Of a DNA stretch of 64,000 nt, positions 1 to 12,000 are shown one piece after another (within the stretch, counting starts at the first letter, position 1; every line of letters starts with the position of its first letter). The translations under genes and the position numbers were made by a program. Source of the DNA: Sisyra terminalis (Eukaryota > Arthropoda > Insecta > Neuroptera > Sisyridae); the NCBI GenBank assembly GCA_958496175.1, contig OY292275.1, forward strand, positions 32,565,701 through 32,629,700, read 5' to 3'. The notes below the pieces were generated by a model that saw nothing but the letters and a program-made list of their open reading frames with translations, ran no database searches and was not told where the DNA came from.

Positions 1-2244
1 TTTATCAATCAAATCCCAATTTTCATCATCCAAAAACCACACCTTTATTGAATGATCAGAGGAAAATTTGTATGGAACAAATGTTTCAATTGCGAGGATT
101 AAACAAATCTCTTCAACTACAATCTGTGAAAGATGAAGTCGATGCTCACCTAATTGCGAATATTTATAATCCATCTTCTGGAATGAAGTATGGAGTTAAT
201 TTTGGCATGTTTTTGGGAACTGTTAAGCAACTAGGAACAGAGCGTCATCAAAAATTTATAGAAGATTGCGAAAAAGGTAATATACTTGGCTGTTTTGCTT
301 TAACAGAAGTTGGGCATGGATCAAATACGAAAAAAATGCAGACAACAGCGACATATGATCCCAAGACCAAAGAATTTGTTTTAAATAGTTCAGATTTTGA
401 GGCCGCAAAATTCTGGATCGGGGGACTAGGTGTGAATAGATATAAATATGTATGTTATTTTATAATTTTAAAATTGACGAATAATGTACATTATAGGCAA
501 AACGGCAACACATGCATGTTTATATGCTAAACTTATAACTCCCGATGGAACTGATCACGGTTTACATGCATTTGTGGTACCGATAAGAGATCCTCAAACA
601 TTCGAACCATTGAAAGACCTCATTGTTGGGGATGTAGGCGAAAAAATTGGCTTAAATGGCATCGATAATGGTTTTTTAATATTTAAAAACTATAGACTTC
701 CCAGAGAAAACTTGCTAAATAAATTTTCCGATGTTACTCCCGAAGGAAATTTCATAAAGACTGAATCACTCGTTTCAACAATGATAATGTTTTCTTCGAC
801 TCTTCTTTCAGGAAGGTTATGGTTAGTTGCACTAAATACTCAATATTTGACCCAAGCAATTACGATTGCCATTAGATATTCAGCAGCAAGAAAACAATTT
901 GGACCAAAAAATAAAGAAGAGCTACCAGTACTGGAATATCCCACTCAACAATGGAGACTATTTCCTTACTTAAGTGCTGCGATTATTTTCAATTTTGTCT
1001 CGTCCCATCTGGGAGAAATAATTCAGAATCATTTGGATAATTTATCGACAAATAAGGACGAGTGGGACATGTTAAGTCGCACATCCGAGTTGCATGCTTT
1101 GTCATCTGCTGGAAAATCTTATACAGGCTGGTTAACTAGAGATGCTATTCAGGAATGTCGCGAGGCTTGTGGGGGACATGGATATTTAAAAAGTATTCAA
1201 TTTATTAATAACTGTTGTGTAATTGAAAATTTTTAAAAATAAAATAACAATAGGTTCAGCCCTTGGAGATATTCGTACTACTGTAGATGCTATGTGCACA
1301 TTCGATGGCGAAAATACAGTATTGCTACAACAAGCTAGTAATTGGTTACTAAAATTGTGGCAATCGAAATTAGAACATGATGGCAGTTCTGTAGACTCTC
1401 CGTTTGAAACTGTTGATTTTTTAAACGAAAAAGATATATTATTCAAATCGTATACACCGAATACCTTACAAGACGTATTAAACCCTGAAAGTAAATTAAT
1501 AAATTTATTTATAGGCGTTACAATTAACATAACTAATTCTCGTAAAATATTTTCTTTTACAGATATTCTTAGCATATATCGATGGTTAATTGTTTGGCTA
1601 TTAGATAAAACTAACAAAAGGATAAAAAGCCTAAAACTAAATTCATTCGATGCCAAAAACCAAAGTCAAATTTATCACGCATACCCATTATCTGTGGCAT
1701 ATTTTCAGGTATCACCAGACTTTTAAAGATATGCATCATTGTTTTATATGTATAATTTAAATTTATTCTTTTTTCTAGTACGTTATTTTGAAGATGTTTC
1801 ATAAAAAAGTTGAGCCATACGATGACATCAATATTAAAGCTATATTATTAAAACTGTTTTCCTTGTATGCGTTATGGTCTCTGGATAAGCATGTTCCCAC
1901 TTTGTATGAAGGTGGTTACTTAAAGGGGCCATCCTTTGTTGTATTGCAACGAGAGGCAATTATTTTACTATGCGAACAAATTAAACCAGACGCCATATCA
2001 TTAGTTGATGTTATTGCTCCTCCTGATTTTGGCGTTAATTCTATTTTAGGGAATTCGGATGGACAAGTATTCTATGATTACAACAAATTGTTTTTAATTT
2101 TAAAATACTCAATGTTTTCAGATTTATAAACATTTACAGTCATCATTGTTCAATAATCCAGAAACGTTTGAGAGACCTATTTGGTGGAAAGATATTAAAA
2201 ACTGGAAAACGTATATAGATGGAAAAATCGTTTCAAAACTGTAA
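1..2244 (+). CDS. ACOX3: Acyl-CoA oxidase, ACOX3 type, tandem copy 1 (5' partial)
   Basis: Peroxisomal flavoprotein that oxidises acyl-CoA to trans-2-enoyl-CoA and makes H2O2, the first step of peroxisomal beta-oxidation. Exons: <1-429 (frame from base 3), 497-1192, 1254-1490, 1563-1708, 1779-2066, 2122-2244; all junctions are GT-AG and the phases close. Exon 1 begins outside the window. The FAD-binding TEVGHGSN block is near 309-332. The ECREACGGHGYLK block near the end of exon 3 (1153-1192) matches the ACOX3 (pristanoyl/branched-chain) subgroup better than ACOX1. The C-terminal region has the conserved LWSLDKH, APPDFG, LGNSDGQ and RPIWWKD blocks. The protein ends SKL, a type 1 peroxisomal targeting signal. 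The 72-bp intron 1491-1562 is a multiple of three without a stop, so retention would only insert 24 residues; family alignment favours splicing. A second copy follows at 5.3 kb. Confidence 0.93.
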
Positions 2245-2408
2245 CTAAAATGAAAAAAAATATATAAGTTTGTGTTTGCGATATAGTTCCTTATCTATCT
2301 TATCAGTGTTAATTTTTTATATGCTTTATAGAATATATCATTTTATCAATATATGTTTAATCAATTTCTGTTTTATTATTATTCATTAAGCTATTAAATA
2401 TAGATTAA

Positions 2409-2414
2409 AATAAA
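2409..2414 (+). promoter_or_regulatory. Likely polyadenylation signal of oxidase copy 1
   Basis: AATAAA about 165 bp after the stop codon of the upstream oxidase and just before the hAT relic. In AT-rich DNA this motif occurs by chance, so position is the main argument. Confidence 0.4.
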
Positions 2415-2477
2415 TGTTTTTCGGTGACTTTTAACAGTTTATATTGAAAAAAAAACAGTATAAAAATATATTACAGC

Positions 2478-3188
2478 CAGAGGCGTAGCTAGGTAACCTA
2501 GGGCCCTGGGGAAAATTAAAAAATGGGGCCTCTCTGCTATGTAAACTGATTGGGTTTTATCAAATAAAAATATGAAATATACAAATTCTTTAAAAATGCT
2601 AAGCTACTTAAGCTCTTTTTTGTGCACTGCAGGGCAGGTAATAAAAGTATTAAATAGTAACAACATAAATTACAATTAATACTTGGTGTCGGTTTGGCTA
2701 ATAAAACGAAATATATAAAATTCAAGGGTTTATTATATAAAGGTCGGGCCTACCAACTGACTAAATAACAATTATATTTGCAATTTTTTCCTAGCTTTAG
2801 TTTTCGCATAAGTATCAATGACTTCGTTTAAATCCAGGCTTGATCCGGTTTTGTTTTCAATTGCTATTAGCGATAAATATCGGAGTTGAGTTTGACCCAT
2901 ATTATTTCTTAAATAATTTTTTATTATTTTTAATTTGCTTAGTGACCTTTCAACTGTTCCAGAAGTGACAGGAATTGTAAAGAATAATAACATTGCTGTA
3001 AATACTTCTGTTAGGTCGCATTCAACCACTCCATATTTGCTCATTATTTTCTTAAATAGTTGGTGAACTTACAACTGAATTTCCAAAAGTTTAGTTCGAT
3101 CGAGATTTCTGGTCAGGATTCGAGATCCCCCTGAGCTTGAGGGCCCCGGGGCACTGTCCCGCCTAGCCCCTAAGTAGCTACACTACTG
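2478..3188 (-). mobile_element. Internally deleted hAT transposon with 8-bp target duplication
   Basis: The element begins CAGAGGCGTAGCTAGG and ends with the imperfect inverse (..GTAGCTACACTACTG). It is flanked on both sides by the identical octamer ATTACAGC (2470-2477 and 3189-3196), the target-site size of hAT elements. Both ends carry GC-rich subterminal sequence (GGGCCCTGGGG and GGGCCCCGGGG). At 711 bp it is too short for a full transposase and keeps only the C-terminal coding piece on the minus strand. Confidence 0.85.
2772..3044 (-). pseudogene. hAT transposase C-terminal dimerisation fragment
   Basis: A 90-codon open stretch inside the hAT relic. The block TIPVTSGTVERSLSKLKIIK followed by NYLRNNMGQTQLRYLSLIAIE is the classic hAT C-terminal dimerisation motif (usual form: TIPVTSATAERSFSKLK..IKNYLR). 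The catalytic domain and the N-terminal zinc finger are missing, so it cannot encode an active transposase. The Met start is incidental. Confidence 0.85.
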
Positions 3189-3342
3189 ATTACAGCCTAA
3201 AACTATAATCATACTTTTGAATTAAAGTTCAAACAAAATGTATTGTAACAGAAAAGGACGAAGTCTGTCTTTCCTTGTGCCATGCCGGCACGCATTTGGC
3301 TTAGTGATTTCTTTCTCTCTCCCACCAACCTGAATGCACAGA

Positions 3343-3440
3343 GAAAATTCTAGAAATGTCTAGCAAACGGGAGAACATACTAGAACGTTGGGTTACGGAT
3401 ATATACGGGGCTAGGTTCGGGCGAGAGTTCAGTTCAGTTT
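3343..3440 (+). promoter_or_regulatory. Heat-shock-like promoter without a recognisable gene
   Basis: GAA-nn-TTC-nn-GAA at 3343-3355 is a perfect three-unit heat shock element. More GAA units follow at 3373 and 3383. A TATATA box lies at about 3400. About 30 bp downstream is an initiator-like TTCAGTTCAGTT (about 3429). Spacing and order resemble insect hsp70 promoters. The following sequence to about 3620 could be a 5' leader, but no heat-shock coding sequence follows; the 85-codon ORF at 3356 overlaps the promoter and resembles no family I know. It may be a promoter fragment left by duplication or retroposition. Confidence 0.45.
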
Positions 3441-3449
3441 TGGAGATCA

Positions 3450-4730
3450 GTTTTGAATTTCCGTATACGCGACAACAAAGCGATTCTTATTTTACTGTGG
3501 TTTTGACTATAAGCGATTATTGTCATTTGATTGTTGTCTTGACAAGTTTTAAAACGACTATTTATTTCCAAAGAAATAAAAGAACTTATAACGCGAACTC
3601 AATGCAGTTTTGAGACATCACGTTACAGTATTGATGATGTTTCACTCCAGATTTGCATTATGATTGCCAAGCAACCTTCGTCAGTGGTCATCAGGCAATA
3701 CTGGAGCGAATTTGTGGAGAGAATTATTATTTTTTTAGTTCTTTTATTGAACCATGAAGTATAACATCTAGCCATAGTATTACAATCAAATTAATCATTC
3801 ATAGTATTAAACTCAAAAATGACTTTCATACATAGCTTTTGTAATTTTGTTTTTGAAGTTAGTTATTGGTATTTGAAGTTTTAATTTTGACTATTTCCCA
3901 TTTTTGAGAAGATTTTTAGATATTTTGATCATCAATATGCAGTTTTTGATCATTAATAATAATTCATAATTAGAAAAATGAATATATTAAGCCCTGAAAA
4001 TGAATTGTAAGTAGAATCTACGAAATGATTTTTTAATTCCCCAATCTAAAATATGTCGAGAGTAATTTACATGTTTCAAATTAGGAAATACCAAATTGAA
4101 GGACAATTTAAGAACAAGTAGACCATCAAATTTCACTAACCAGGCTTTACTAGTGACTATGCAAGAGGGCAAAAGCCTAATAGCTTGAATACTTGCTGAC
4201 TATTTCAACCCTTTCACCACGATACTACAAATCCACATGTTGAGCGTCAATTTGCCGAATCCATCACCAATAAAAAATGGGATCTGCTCCTTCAACACTA
4301 CAATTAAATATAAATTGTATTGAATTTTTATGTTTTTTTTCAAACTAAAGCTATTAAAAAAATTATGGGTAATTAAGCAGCAACTTAATTGTCAGTAGCT
4401 AAATTTTACCCTTTTCTATCCGGATAAATAGATTCCTAGAAAATGTTAAGTTTTATAAAATCTACAGTACAAAAAAGGGGATTATGTTCCGAAAACTGAT
4501 AATCTAATAAACCGAGTATGTTTTTTCGGTGAAAAGATACCATTTTCACTATCTGAACTCTTTTGTTCATTTAAAGTTTTCCCATCTGCTCCCCTCTTTA
4601 AAAAATCTGTAATCATATTTTGGACGCTAGTTTTTACCAGGTTTTGGTAAATTTTTCAGTATTGACCTAGACAGTCTAATAGTTCTCTTTTGAATTTTTT
4701 TAAATTATGAACTGTACAATCTTCATTCGT
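3450..4730. other. Intergenic, no gene recognised
   Basis: AT-rich spacer between the orphan promoter and the acidic ORF fragment. Only short ORFs without family resemblance were seen on either strand. Confidence 0.5.
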
Positions 4731-4731
4731 G

Positions 4732-4878
4732 CTAGTTCTCGGAATCGATTTCTACATTGACCAAATCCGTTTGGCCAATGTCTTCTTCCCCTAACAAGTC
4801 TTCAACATCCTCAATTGCAATATCCACGAAACTTTCGCCTCCGATTGGCTTAATAAATTCTAATGTTGTATTGAACTG
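4732..4878 (-). pseudogene. Fragment of an acidic protein C-terminus, probably transposon-derived
   Basis: A 48-codon open frame on the minus strand reading towards 4732 ends in a stop. It is rich in Glu and Asp (for example EDVEDLLGEEDIGQTD) and its base composition is less AT-biased than its surroundings, which suggests a coding past. I could not assign it. Pogo/Tigger-like transposases often end in such an acidic tail, but no catalytic domain is visible next to it. Confidence 0.25.
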
Positions 4879-5008
4879 TCTGTAATTCTGTTATTGTGTT
4901 AAAGCGAAACTGTGTTAAAGAATATCATGTAGTAAAAGGGTCCCTGCTGTTTTGTTAATAAAAAACAGTTGACAATAAACAGTTTAATAACGCCGATTGT
5001 TAACAGAC

Positions 5009-5016
5009 TATATAAG
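5009..5016 (+). promoter_or_regulatory. TATA box of oxidase copy 2
   Basis: CTATATAAGGGGCGG lies about 300 bp upstream of the ATG at 5313. A leader intron may start at the GTAACT after GATTTAG near 5118. This is inferred from position and consensus only. Confidence 0.45.
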
Positions 5017-5312
5017 GGGCGGTTTCTTCAATAATAGATCAAAAGTGAGTTATGAGAACGTCGTTGCATCATCAAATGTAACAATTATAATTCATTCAAC
5101 GTTCATTCAACGATTTAGGTAACTGCCTCAGTTTATAGATATTCAATATCCATGCATGATAATATAGACAAAATATTAATTCACATAAATTGTCGAATCA
5201 TTGTCACCAAATTTAGTGTCGCATAAATATTAATGGATCAACTTGAGTATAAAAAAAAATTGTTATAGGTATTTAAAATAACATTTCCCTGTAATAAAAA
5301 TAAACAGAAAAA

Positions 5313-7755
5313 ATGGAATTGTTGAAAAACTTTCCACCTGGCCCTTTGGATCGTTACAGAAATCAGGCTACTTTTGATTGGAAAAAAATGAAACTGTTTT
5401 TTGAATCAGAAGATACTATTCGACTAAAGGTAACATTTTAGTTTTACAATCATATAAATATTAATAAATCATCACAAAAAAATCAACTGAAATTTATTTT
5501 TATTCTCTTTTAGCAAAAAATTTGGGATTTCTTTCAGTCAAATCCCAATTTTCACCATCCAAAAACAACACTTTCGTTGAATATTCAAAGAAAAATATGC
5601 ACGAAACAAATGTATCAATTGCGAGGGTTAACCAAATCTCTTCAACTACAATCTGTAAGAGATGAAATCAATATTCACCTAATTGCGGGTATCTGTAATC
5701 CATCTTCTGGAATGAAGTATGGAGCTAATTTCGGCCTGTTTTTGGGAACCGTAAAAAAACTAGGAACAGAACGTCATCGAAAATTTATAGAAGATTGTGA
5801 GAAAGGTAATATAATTGGTTGTTTTGCTCTAACGGAAGTTGGGCATGGATCGAACACGAAAAAAATGCAAACATCCGCGACATATGATCCAGAGACCGAA
5901 GAATTTGTTTTAAATAGTTCAAATTTTGAGGCCGCAAAATTCTGGATCGGGGGACTAGGTATAAATAAGTATGAATATGTTATTTGGTCATTATTTTTTA
6001 AATTAATGAATAAATTATAGGCAAAACGGCAACACATGCATGTTTATATGCTAGGCGTATTACTCCTGATGGAATTGATCATGGATTACATGCATTTGTG
6101 GTACCGATAAGAAATTCACAAACATTCGAACCACTGAAAGATCTCATCGTTGGAGATGTAGGCGAAAAAATTGGCTTCAATGGTATTGATAATGGTTTTG
6201 TTATGTTTAAAAACTATAGACTACCAAGAGAAAACTTACTAAATAAATTTTCCGATGTTACTCCCGAAGGAAATTTCAAAAAGACTGAATCACTCGTTTC
6301 AACAATGATAATGTTTTCTTCGACGCTTCTTTCAGGAAGATTATGGCTAGTCGCTTTCAACACTCAATACTTAATCCAAGCAATTACAATTGCTATTAGA
6401 TATTCTGCAGTAAGAAAACAATTTGGACCAAAAAATAAAGAAGAGCTACCAGTACTGGAATATCCCACTCAACAATGGAGACTTTTTCCTTTCTTAAGTG
6501 CTGCGATTATTTTCAACTTTGTCTCGTCCCATCTAGTAGAAAAGATTCAAAGTCATTTGGATAATTTATCGACAAATAAGAATGAGTGGGACATGTTAAG
6601 TCGCACATCCGAGCTACATGCTTTATCATCTGCTGGAAAAGCTTATACCGGCTGGATAACTAGAGATGCTATCCAGGAATGTCGCGAGGCTTGTGGGGGA
6701 CATGGATATTTAAAGAGTATTCAATTTTTTATTAATAACTGTTGTGTAATTACAAATTTTTAAAAATAAAATAACAATAGGTTCAGCCCTTGGAGATATT
6801 CGTACTACTGTAGATGCTATGTGCACATTCGAAGGCGATAACACATTATTGCTACAACAAGCTAGTAATTGGTTACTAAAATTGTGGCAATCGAAATTAG
6901 AACATGATGGCAGTTCTGTAGACTCTCCGTTTGAAACTGTTGATTTTTTAAACGAAAAAGATATATTATTCAAATCGTATACACCGAATACCTTACAAGA
7001 CGTATTAAACCCTGAAAGTAAATTAATAAATTTATTTATAGGCGTTACAATTAACATAACTAATTCTCGTAAAATATTTTCTTTTACAGATATTCTTAGC
7101 ACATATCGATGGTTAATTGTTTGGCTATTAGATAAAACTAACAAAAGAATAAAAAGCCTAAAACTAAATTCATTCGATGCCAAAAATCAAAGTCAAATTT
7201 ATCACGCATACCCATTATCTGTGGCATATTTTCAAGTATTATCAGATTGTTAATTACATACATCATTCCTTTAATTCTTTTTTTTTCAGTACATTACTTT
7301 GAATATTTTTTACCAAAAAATCAAGCACTGCAGTGATAGCAATAATAATGCGATATTATCAAAACTGTTCTCCTTATATGCTTTATGGTCTCTGGATAAG
7401 CATGTTCCCACTTTGTATGAAGGTGGTTACTTAAAGGGGCCATCTTTTGTTGTATTGCAACGAGAAGCAATTATTTTACTTTGCGAACAAATTAAACCAG
7501 ACGCCATATCATTAGTTGATGTTATTGCTCCTCCTGATTTTGGCGTTAATTCTATTTTAGGGAATTCGGATGGACAAGTATTCTATGATTACAACAAATT
7601 GTTTTTAATTTTAAAATACTCAATGTTTTCAGATTTATAAACACTTACAGTCATCATTGTTCAACAATACAGAAACGTTTGAAAGACCTATTTGGTGGAA
7701 AGATATTAAAAACTGGAAAACGTATATAGATGGAAAAATCGTTTCTAAACTATAA
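5313..7755 (+). CDS. ACOX3: Acyl-CoA oxidase, ACOX3 type, tandem copy 2 (complete)
   Basis: Complete seven-exon gene: 5313-5429, 5514-5958, 6021-6716, 6781-7017, 7090-7235, 7290-7577, 7633-7755. Lengths sum to 2052 nt, 683 residues, near the usual size of ACOX3. The start is the ATG of MELLKNFPPGPLDRY, the typical oxidase N-terminus, in an exon of exactly 39 codons. The FAD/acyl-CoA block CFALTEVGHGSN is at about residues 142-153, the QECREACGGHGYLK block ends at about residue 419, and the last three residues are SKL (peroxisomal import). Role: first, FAD-dependent, H2O2-forming step of peroxisomal beta-oxidation; ACOX3 enzymes prefer branched-chain acyl-CoA, but specificity is inferred. Parts of exons 4-7, and introns 4 and 6, look identical to copy 1, while introns 2 and 5 and the start of exon 6 differ strongly, which suggests gene conversion after duplication. 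Confidence 0.95.
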
Positions 7756-7790
7756 CTATTACGGAGAAAAAAATAACAGTTTGTGTTTGG

Positions 7791-7796
7791 AATAAA
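7791..7796 (+). promoter_or_regulatory. Likely polyadenylation signal of oxidase copy 2
   Basis: AATAAA 36 bp after the SKL stop codon and about 10 bp before a MITE terminus. Confidence 0.45.
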
Positions 7797-7805
7797 TAAA
7801 TGATA

Positions 7806-8303
7806 CACCCGGTTCTCCTTTTCTGAATTAGATTCGTTCCACAGTGCATGAAAAAAATCATCCAAAAAAAGTCTAGACAACGTTTGAAAACAAAGAATAC
7901 ATTTTATATTTTTTTAATACCGTGTAGAACTAAATCTATTAATTATAAATGCATTAATACCGAAAAATGCATTAAAAAAGGTTTATTCAATTTCAAAAAA
8001 ATAATTAGGATTATTATATTTTTTCTTAAATACTTATTTATATTTTTATGTAAACGTTATCAGTGATAGACAAGTTTATTAATTTTTGGAAAAATATAAT
8101 CTTAATATATTCCTGCTACCTATGTTTGAATAAAAAAATTTGTCTCTTTTAACAATTTTTTTTTAGAATTATCCTTGACGCTCACCGTAGCAGGAGACAA
8201 TAGGTACAATTAAAATAGTTATTTTAAGAAGAAATCTTAAACCTATAAACCGCATAACTTCATAACCGCATAAAAATAGGACTCATAAAAAGAGAACCGA
8301 GTG
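7806..8303. mobile_element. Tc1/mariner-like MITE
   Basis: Inverted termini CACCCGGTTCTCCTTTT (left) and, on the other strand, CACTCGGTTCTCTTTTT (right), each bordered by a TA dinucleotide as expected for Tc1/mariner insertion. The roughly 500 bp interior is AT-rich and holds a 72-codon lysine-rich ORF that I take as chance. Confidence 0.45.
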
Positions 8304-8309
8304 TACTTA

Positions 8310-9027
8310 ATTATCTTTTTTGTTTGCGTTTTTATACAAAATAGAAGAAAAAAGTAAACACTTTTGATTTTTCAACATCTTCTGTTTTTTTTAAGTTATA
8401 CTTCTTTACCGGTGCTATGAAAAAAAAAATTGAGTGAATTTTTAAAAAATGACGCTTTGACGCTACAGTATGAAGTTGATCGCAAACGGTTAGCGAGAAA
8501 GAACGATTCAAGTAGGTGAAATCTGGCCGATTTTTTGAATTTAAATTAAAGTCGTTTAAACATCAGTGGTCAGTTCGCGACTATCGGTCCACTTATATTT
8601 GTATAGTTGATTTTGGATGTGGATATAGTGGACTATATTTGTCGCCCACCTTTATTTAGTCATATTTGTTTATAATTAGTTCGTATTATTTAGTATTTAG
8701 TCACTTTCACTTTTAGTTTTATTTAGCAGACCGGTTACTTTTAAAAACAAAATAATGAATTGTAAGTTTTATCGAAAAAAAAATAATTTAACTTTTGACC
8801 TACTCCAATATGTCAATGTAAAAGAAAATGGGCTGACGTGCTATACAAAATAATTTACTGTTACTTGTCCATTCCAATTACTTGTTCCTAGTTTTTCTAA
8901 TGATTGACATGCTTTAATCCCTTGAACTTTTCACAGCGAAGAAAATTACCTGCCAGAAAACTTTTTAATGATTAATAAGCTTTGATCTAAAAAATATTTA
9001 TTTTTTAATTCTAAATAGTTACAAACC
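8310..9027. other. Spacer upstream of the ionotropic receptor gene
   Basis: No gene or repeat boundary recognised. It must hold the receptor promoter, but no convincing TATA box was picked out. Confidence 0.4.
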
Positions 9028-12000
9028 ATGATTTATGGAAACATAACTTTAATCACAATTTTCGGATTTATTACTTCTTTTGTTTGTGCTAAAAACGGGT
9101 AAGAAACTTGAGAAAAGTGCTCAAAATCTTTATTTTAATTAATTTAAAATTAATTCACAGCCTCAAAACTAACAATTTTACTCTGAACGATTATAATTCT
9201 CATTTGGAAATAGAGAATTTAATAGTAGAAATTTTAAGTAAATCATTTAATGAAACTGATCAAAAATGTCTTTCGGTTATCACAGACGATTATTATATAG
9301 ATGTTTTTCAAAAGAAAATTTTACTAAAAATTGGAGGAAATATTTCATATTTTATGGTAATATAAAGATAGATTTTTTTTAATAAAATCATGTATAATAG
9401 GTAATGTTAATGTTAGGTTCACGTAAAAGACTATGAGGATTTAAAATCTCCTAATTATCAATCATTGAAAGTAATACGGAAAATTAAAAATGAAGGATGT
9501 AAGACTTATTTGATCCTATTCGCCAACGGAATTCAACTTTCAAGATTCTTGATTTTCGGGGATCGGTTAAAATTGAACAATTTTCATGTTTTCAATACAA
9601 TATTAATTATTATCCAAATTGCAGGTATCGTGTGATAAACACTCGTTCCAATTTCATATTGTGGCATGATTTTCGTTTATTTCATCGCGATTTGCATTAT
9701 CTATGGACAAGAATTGTAAATGTGATTTTTATACGACGATTTCAAAATCGTATGGTTCAAGAAAATAGTAATAAGTCTATGGCTTGGTACGAACTTTCGA
9801 CCGTACCATTTCCCTCACCAATTCGTGGAGTCTTAGTTCCAAAAAGGATAGATATTTGGAAGTCAGGAAAATTTCGATCAAATGCTACATTCTTTGTGGA
9901 TAAAATAATTGATTTGAAAGGCCAAACATTGAAAATTCCTATGTATCCACATATACCAGCAGTTCTGATTAGAAGAAAATTTGATGAATCTACTGAAAAT
10001 GTTACAGAACAAAAATTGACTTTTTATGGTTTAGAAACAGAGGTAAATCCCTACTTGTAGATGTAAAATCTTTGCACAAAATAAATTGATATCTAGTAAT
10101 ATATTTCATAAGTATATGATATAGGTGTTATGGAGTATTTTCTTCATATCTAACTCAATATTCGAATATATATAAAATTTAAAAAAATATTTTTGAATAG
10201 AGTGAAGAATATTGTGAAAACTCTAGCACATTTGATAAGAGAATTACTTTTTGTAGTTTTTTATAATTTTTAACAAAAATTTTAATCGTCACCTGCTAAA
10301 GATCTAAACCAGGGTTGTTCAAAATATGGCCCGCGAACTTGTTAAATTGTTTAAGCCATCTATGCAAAACATTTTTAGTCGTCATTCTCTCACATTGTAG
10401 AGAAATAGAGGTATTTACTAAATGTTAATAATAATTGCACTGTAAAGTAGGTTGTCTGAGGCAGTAAACTTCTACAAAAATTCAAATGAAACAAAAGTTT
10501 ATGTTCCAAAATATTTTAATGTTGCATTTCGTTTCGTCATTCCCTCATTTCAAATTGAATCGAGGAAATTACGATATATGAAATAATGGGTAATATGGTA
10601 ATGACCTATAAAATCCATTTCCTCACTTTCAAAATTACAAACCATTCTTATAATGCATCTAAAATAAGCTTGTTCTGGAGACCACTATATTGGTAAAATT
10701 TAGTTACACAAATACTACAAAATTGGCAAAAAAAAAAAAAAAAAAAAAAACCAATTATTACAAATATTTTATATAAATTTTTTTCTACCTAATTTCGAAA
10801 TTTGATGAGAATCGCCCATTACTACTGCCATTTACTAATAGACATTTCCTATACTCACTGCGGAAATAAAAATCGTAAATCTAAACTGTAACGTCATATA
10901 ATTTTTATCCAAATTTAATATTTTAAAGCTATCGTAAGTTTTAATTTTTAATAATATCAACAAATTTTAAGACGTTTAATCTTTCCTTAAATCCAAAAGA
11001 ACTTTCGTAAAAATAAGCGTTTTGAAATATATTTAAAAAAAGTAGCATTCTTTTTTTTCTTCTTCTTTGTACTGGGGGCCTCTGCTAAGAGTTCCTTAGC
11101 ACTACGTTCTGTAAGAACTATTGCGACCCAACTTTGTTTCTAGTTTCCTTTGATCAGGTTTCTGAGATAAATCTCAGCAGACAATCAATTGGATCTTTGT
11201 GTATATTTCCCAGCTCATGTTCGGTTGGGCCAAAAAAGCTAAAAAGACTGAGTCATAGATGAGCAGTATAGTACGTTGTATGTTGTAGGCAGTTTCCTCT
11301 TCCCCATCACATTTCCTGCATGCACTTGACTCTGTATTTCCCCCTATAGTTTAGACAAGCTTTCTCAAATTGCGGTGTCTTCTTAAAGACCTACACCAAC
11401 ATTTTGGTGTCCTTCCTTCCTAGATTTAGAAGTCTTGTTACGTTCTTTCAGAGGTTTCTTTATCATATCATTTGAGAATTTGTCTCCTGAGTAATTATTT
11501 TAAGATTTTACTTATCTACCTTAAGTTCAATCGGCTATTTGGTTTAGTGTTGTCCACAATGACACTCTTATAGCCGATTATAGAATCATAAATGGCATAC
11601 TTGAGCCTACCCTTGCAATTTCGTCTACCTCCTTGTTACCTTTGATACCAGAGAACCCCGGAACCGTAGCAAATGTTACTTGGCTAGATGTCGCCATCTG
11701 GATGAGGAGTGTTTGGTATTCTCAAACTACCTTACAGTTCTGCTGATAAGGCTCGAGCGTTTTAATTGCGGCTTAGCTATCTGAGAAGATTTTTTTCGTT
11801 TTGTTGTAATATTTTCTGCTCTCATTTTCTTATAGGGATAGGCTTTATATATTTCTTATAGGCCTACGATTATTTGTTTCCTGAGATTTGCTCCCCATAT
11901 TCCAGCCCCTACCCTATTGTTTGTCTTTGATCCAACAGTGAACCATACTATTATGACATTCTGATTTATTTTGTTTTTCTTCTGCTAATCATTTCTTTAA

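Noticed and set aside
1186..1656. 156-codon minus-strand ORF (and its twin at 6710-7183)
   Set aside because: Exactly antisense to oxidase exons 4-5, present in both copies only because those exons are conserved; no family resemblance.
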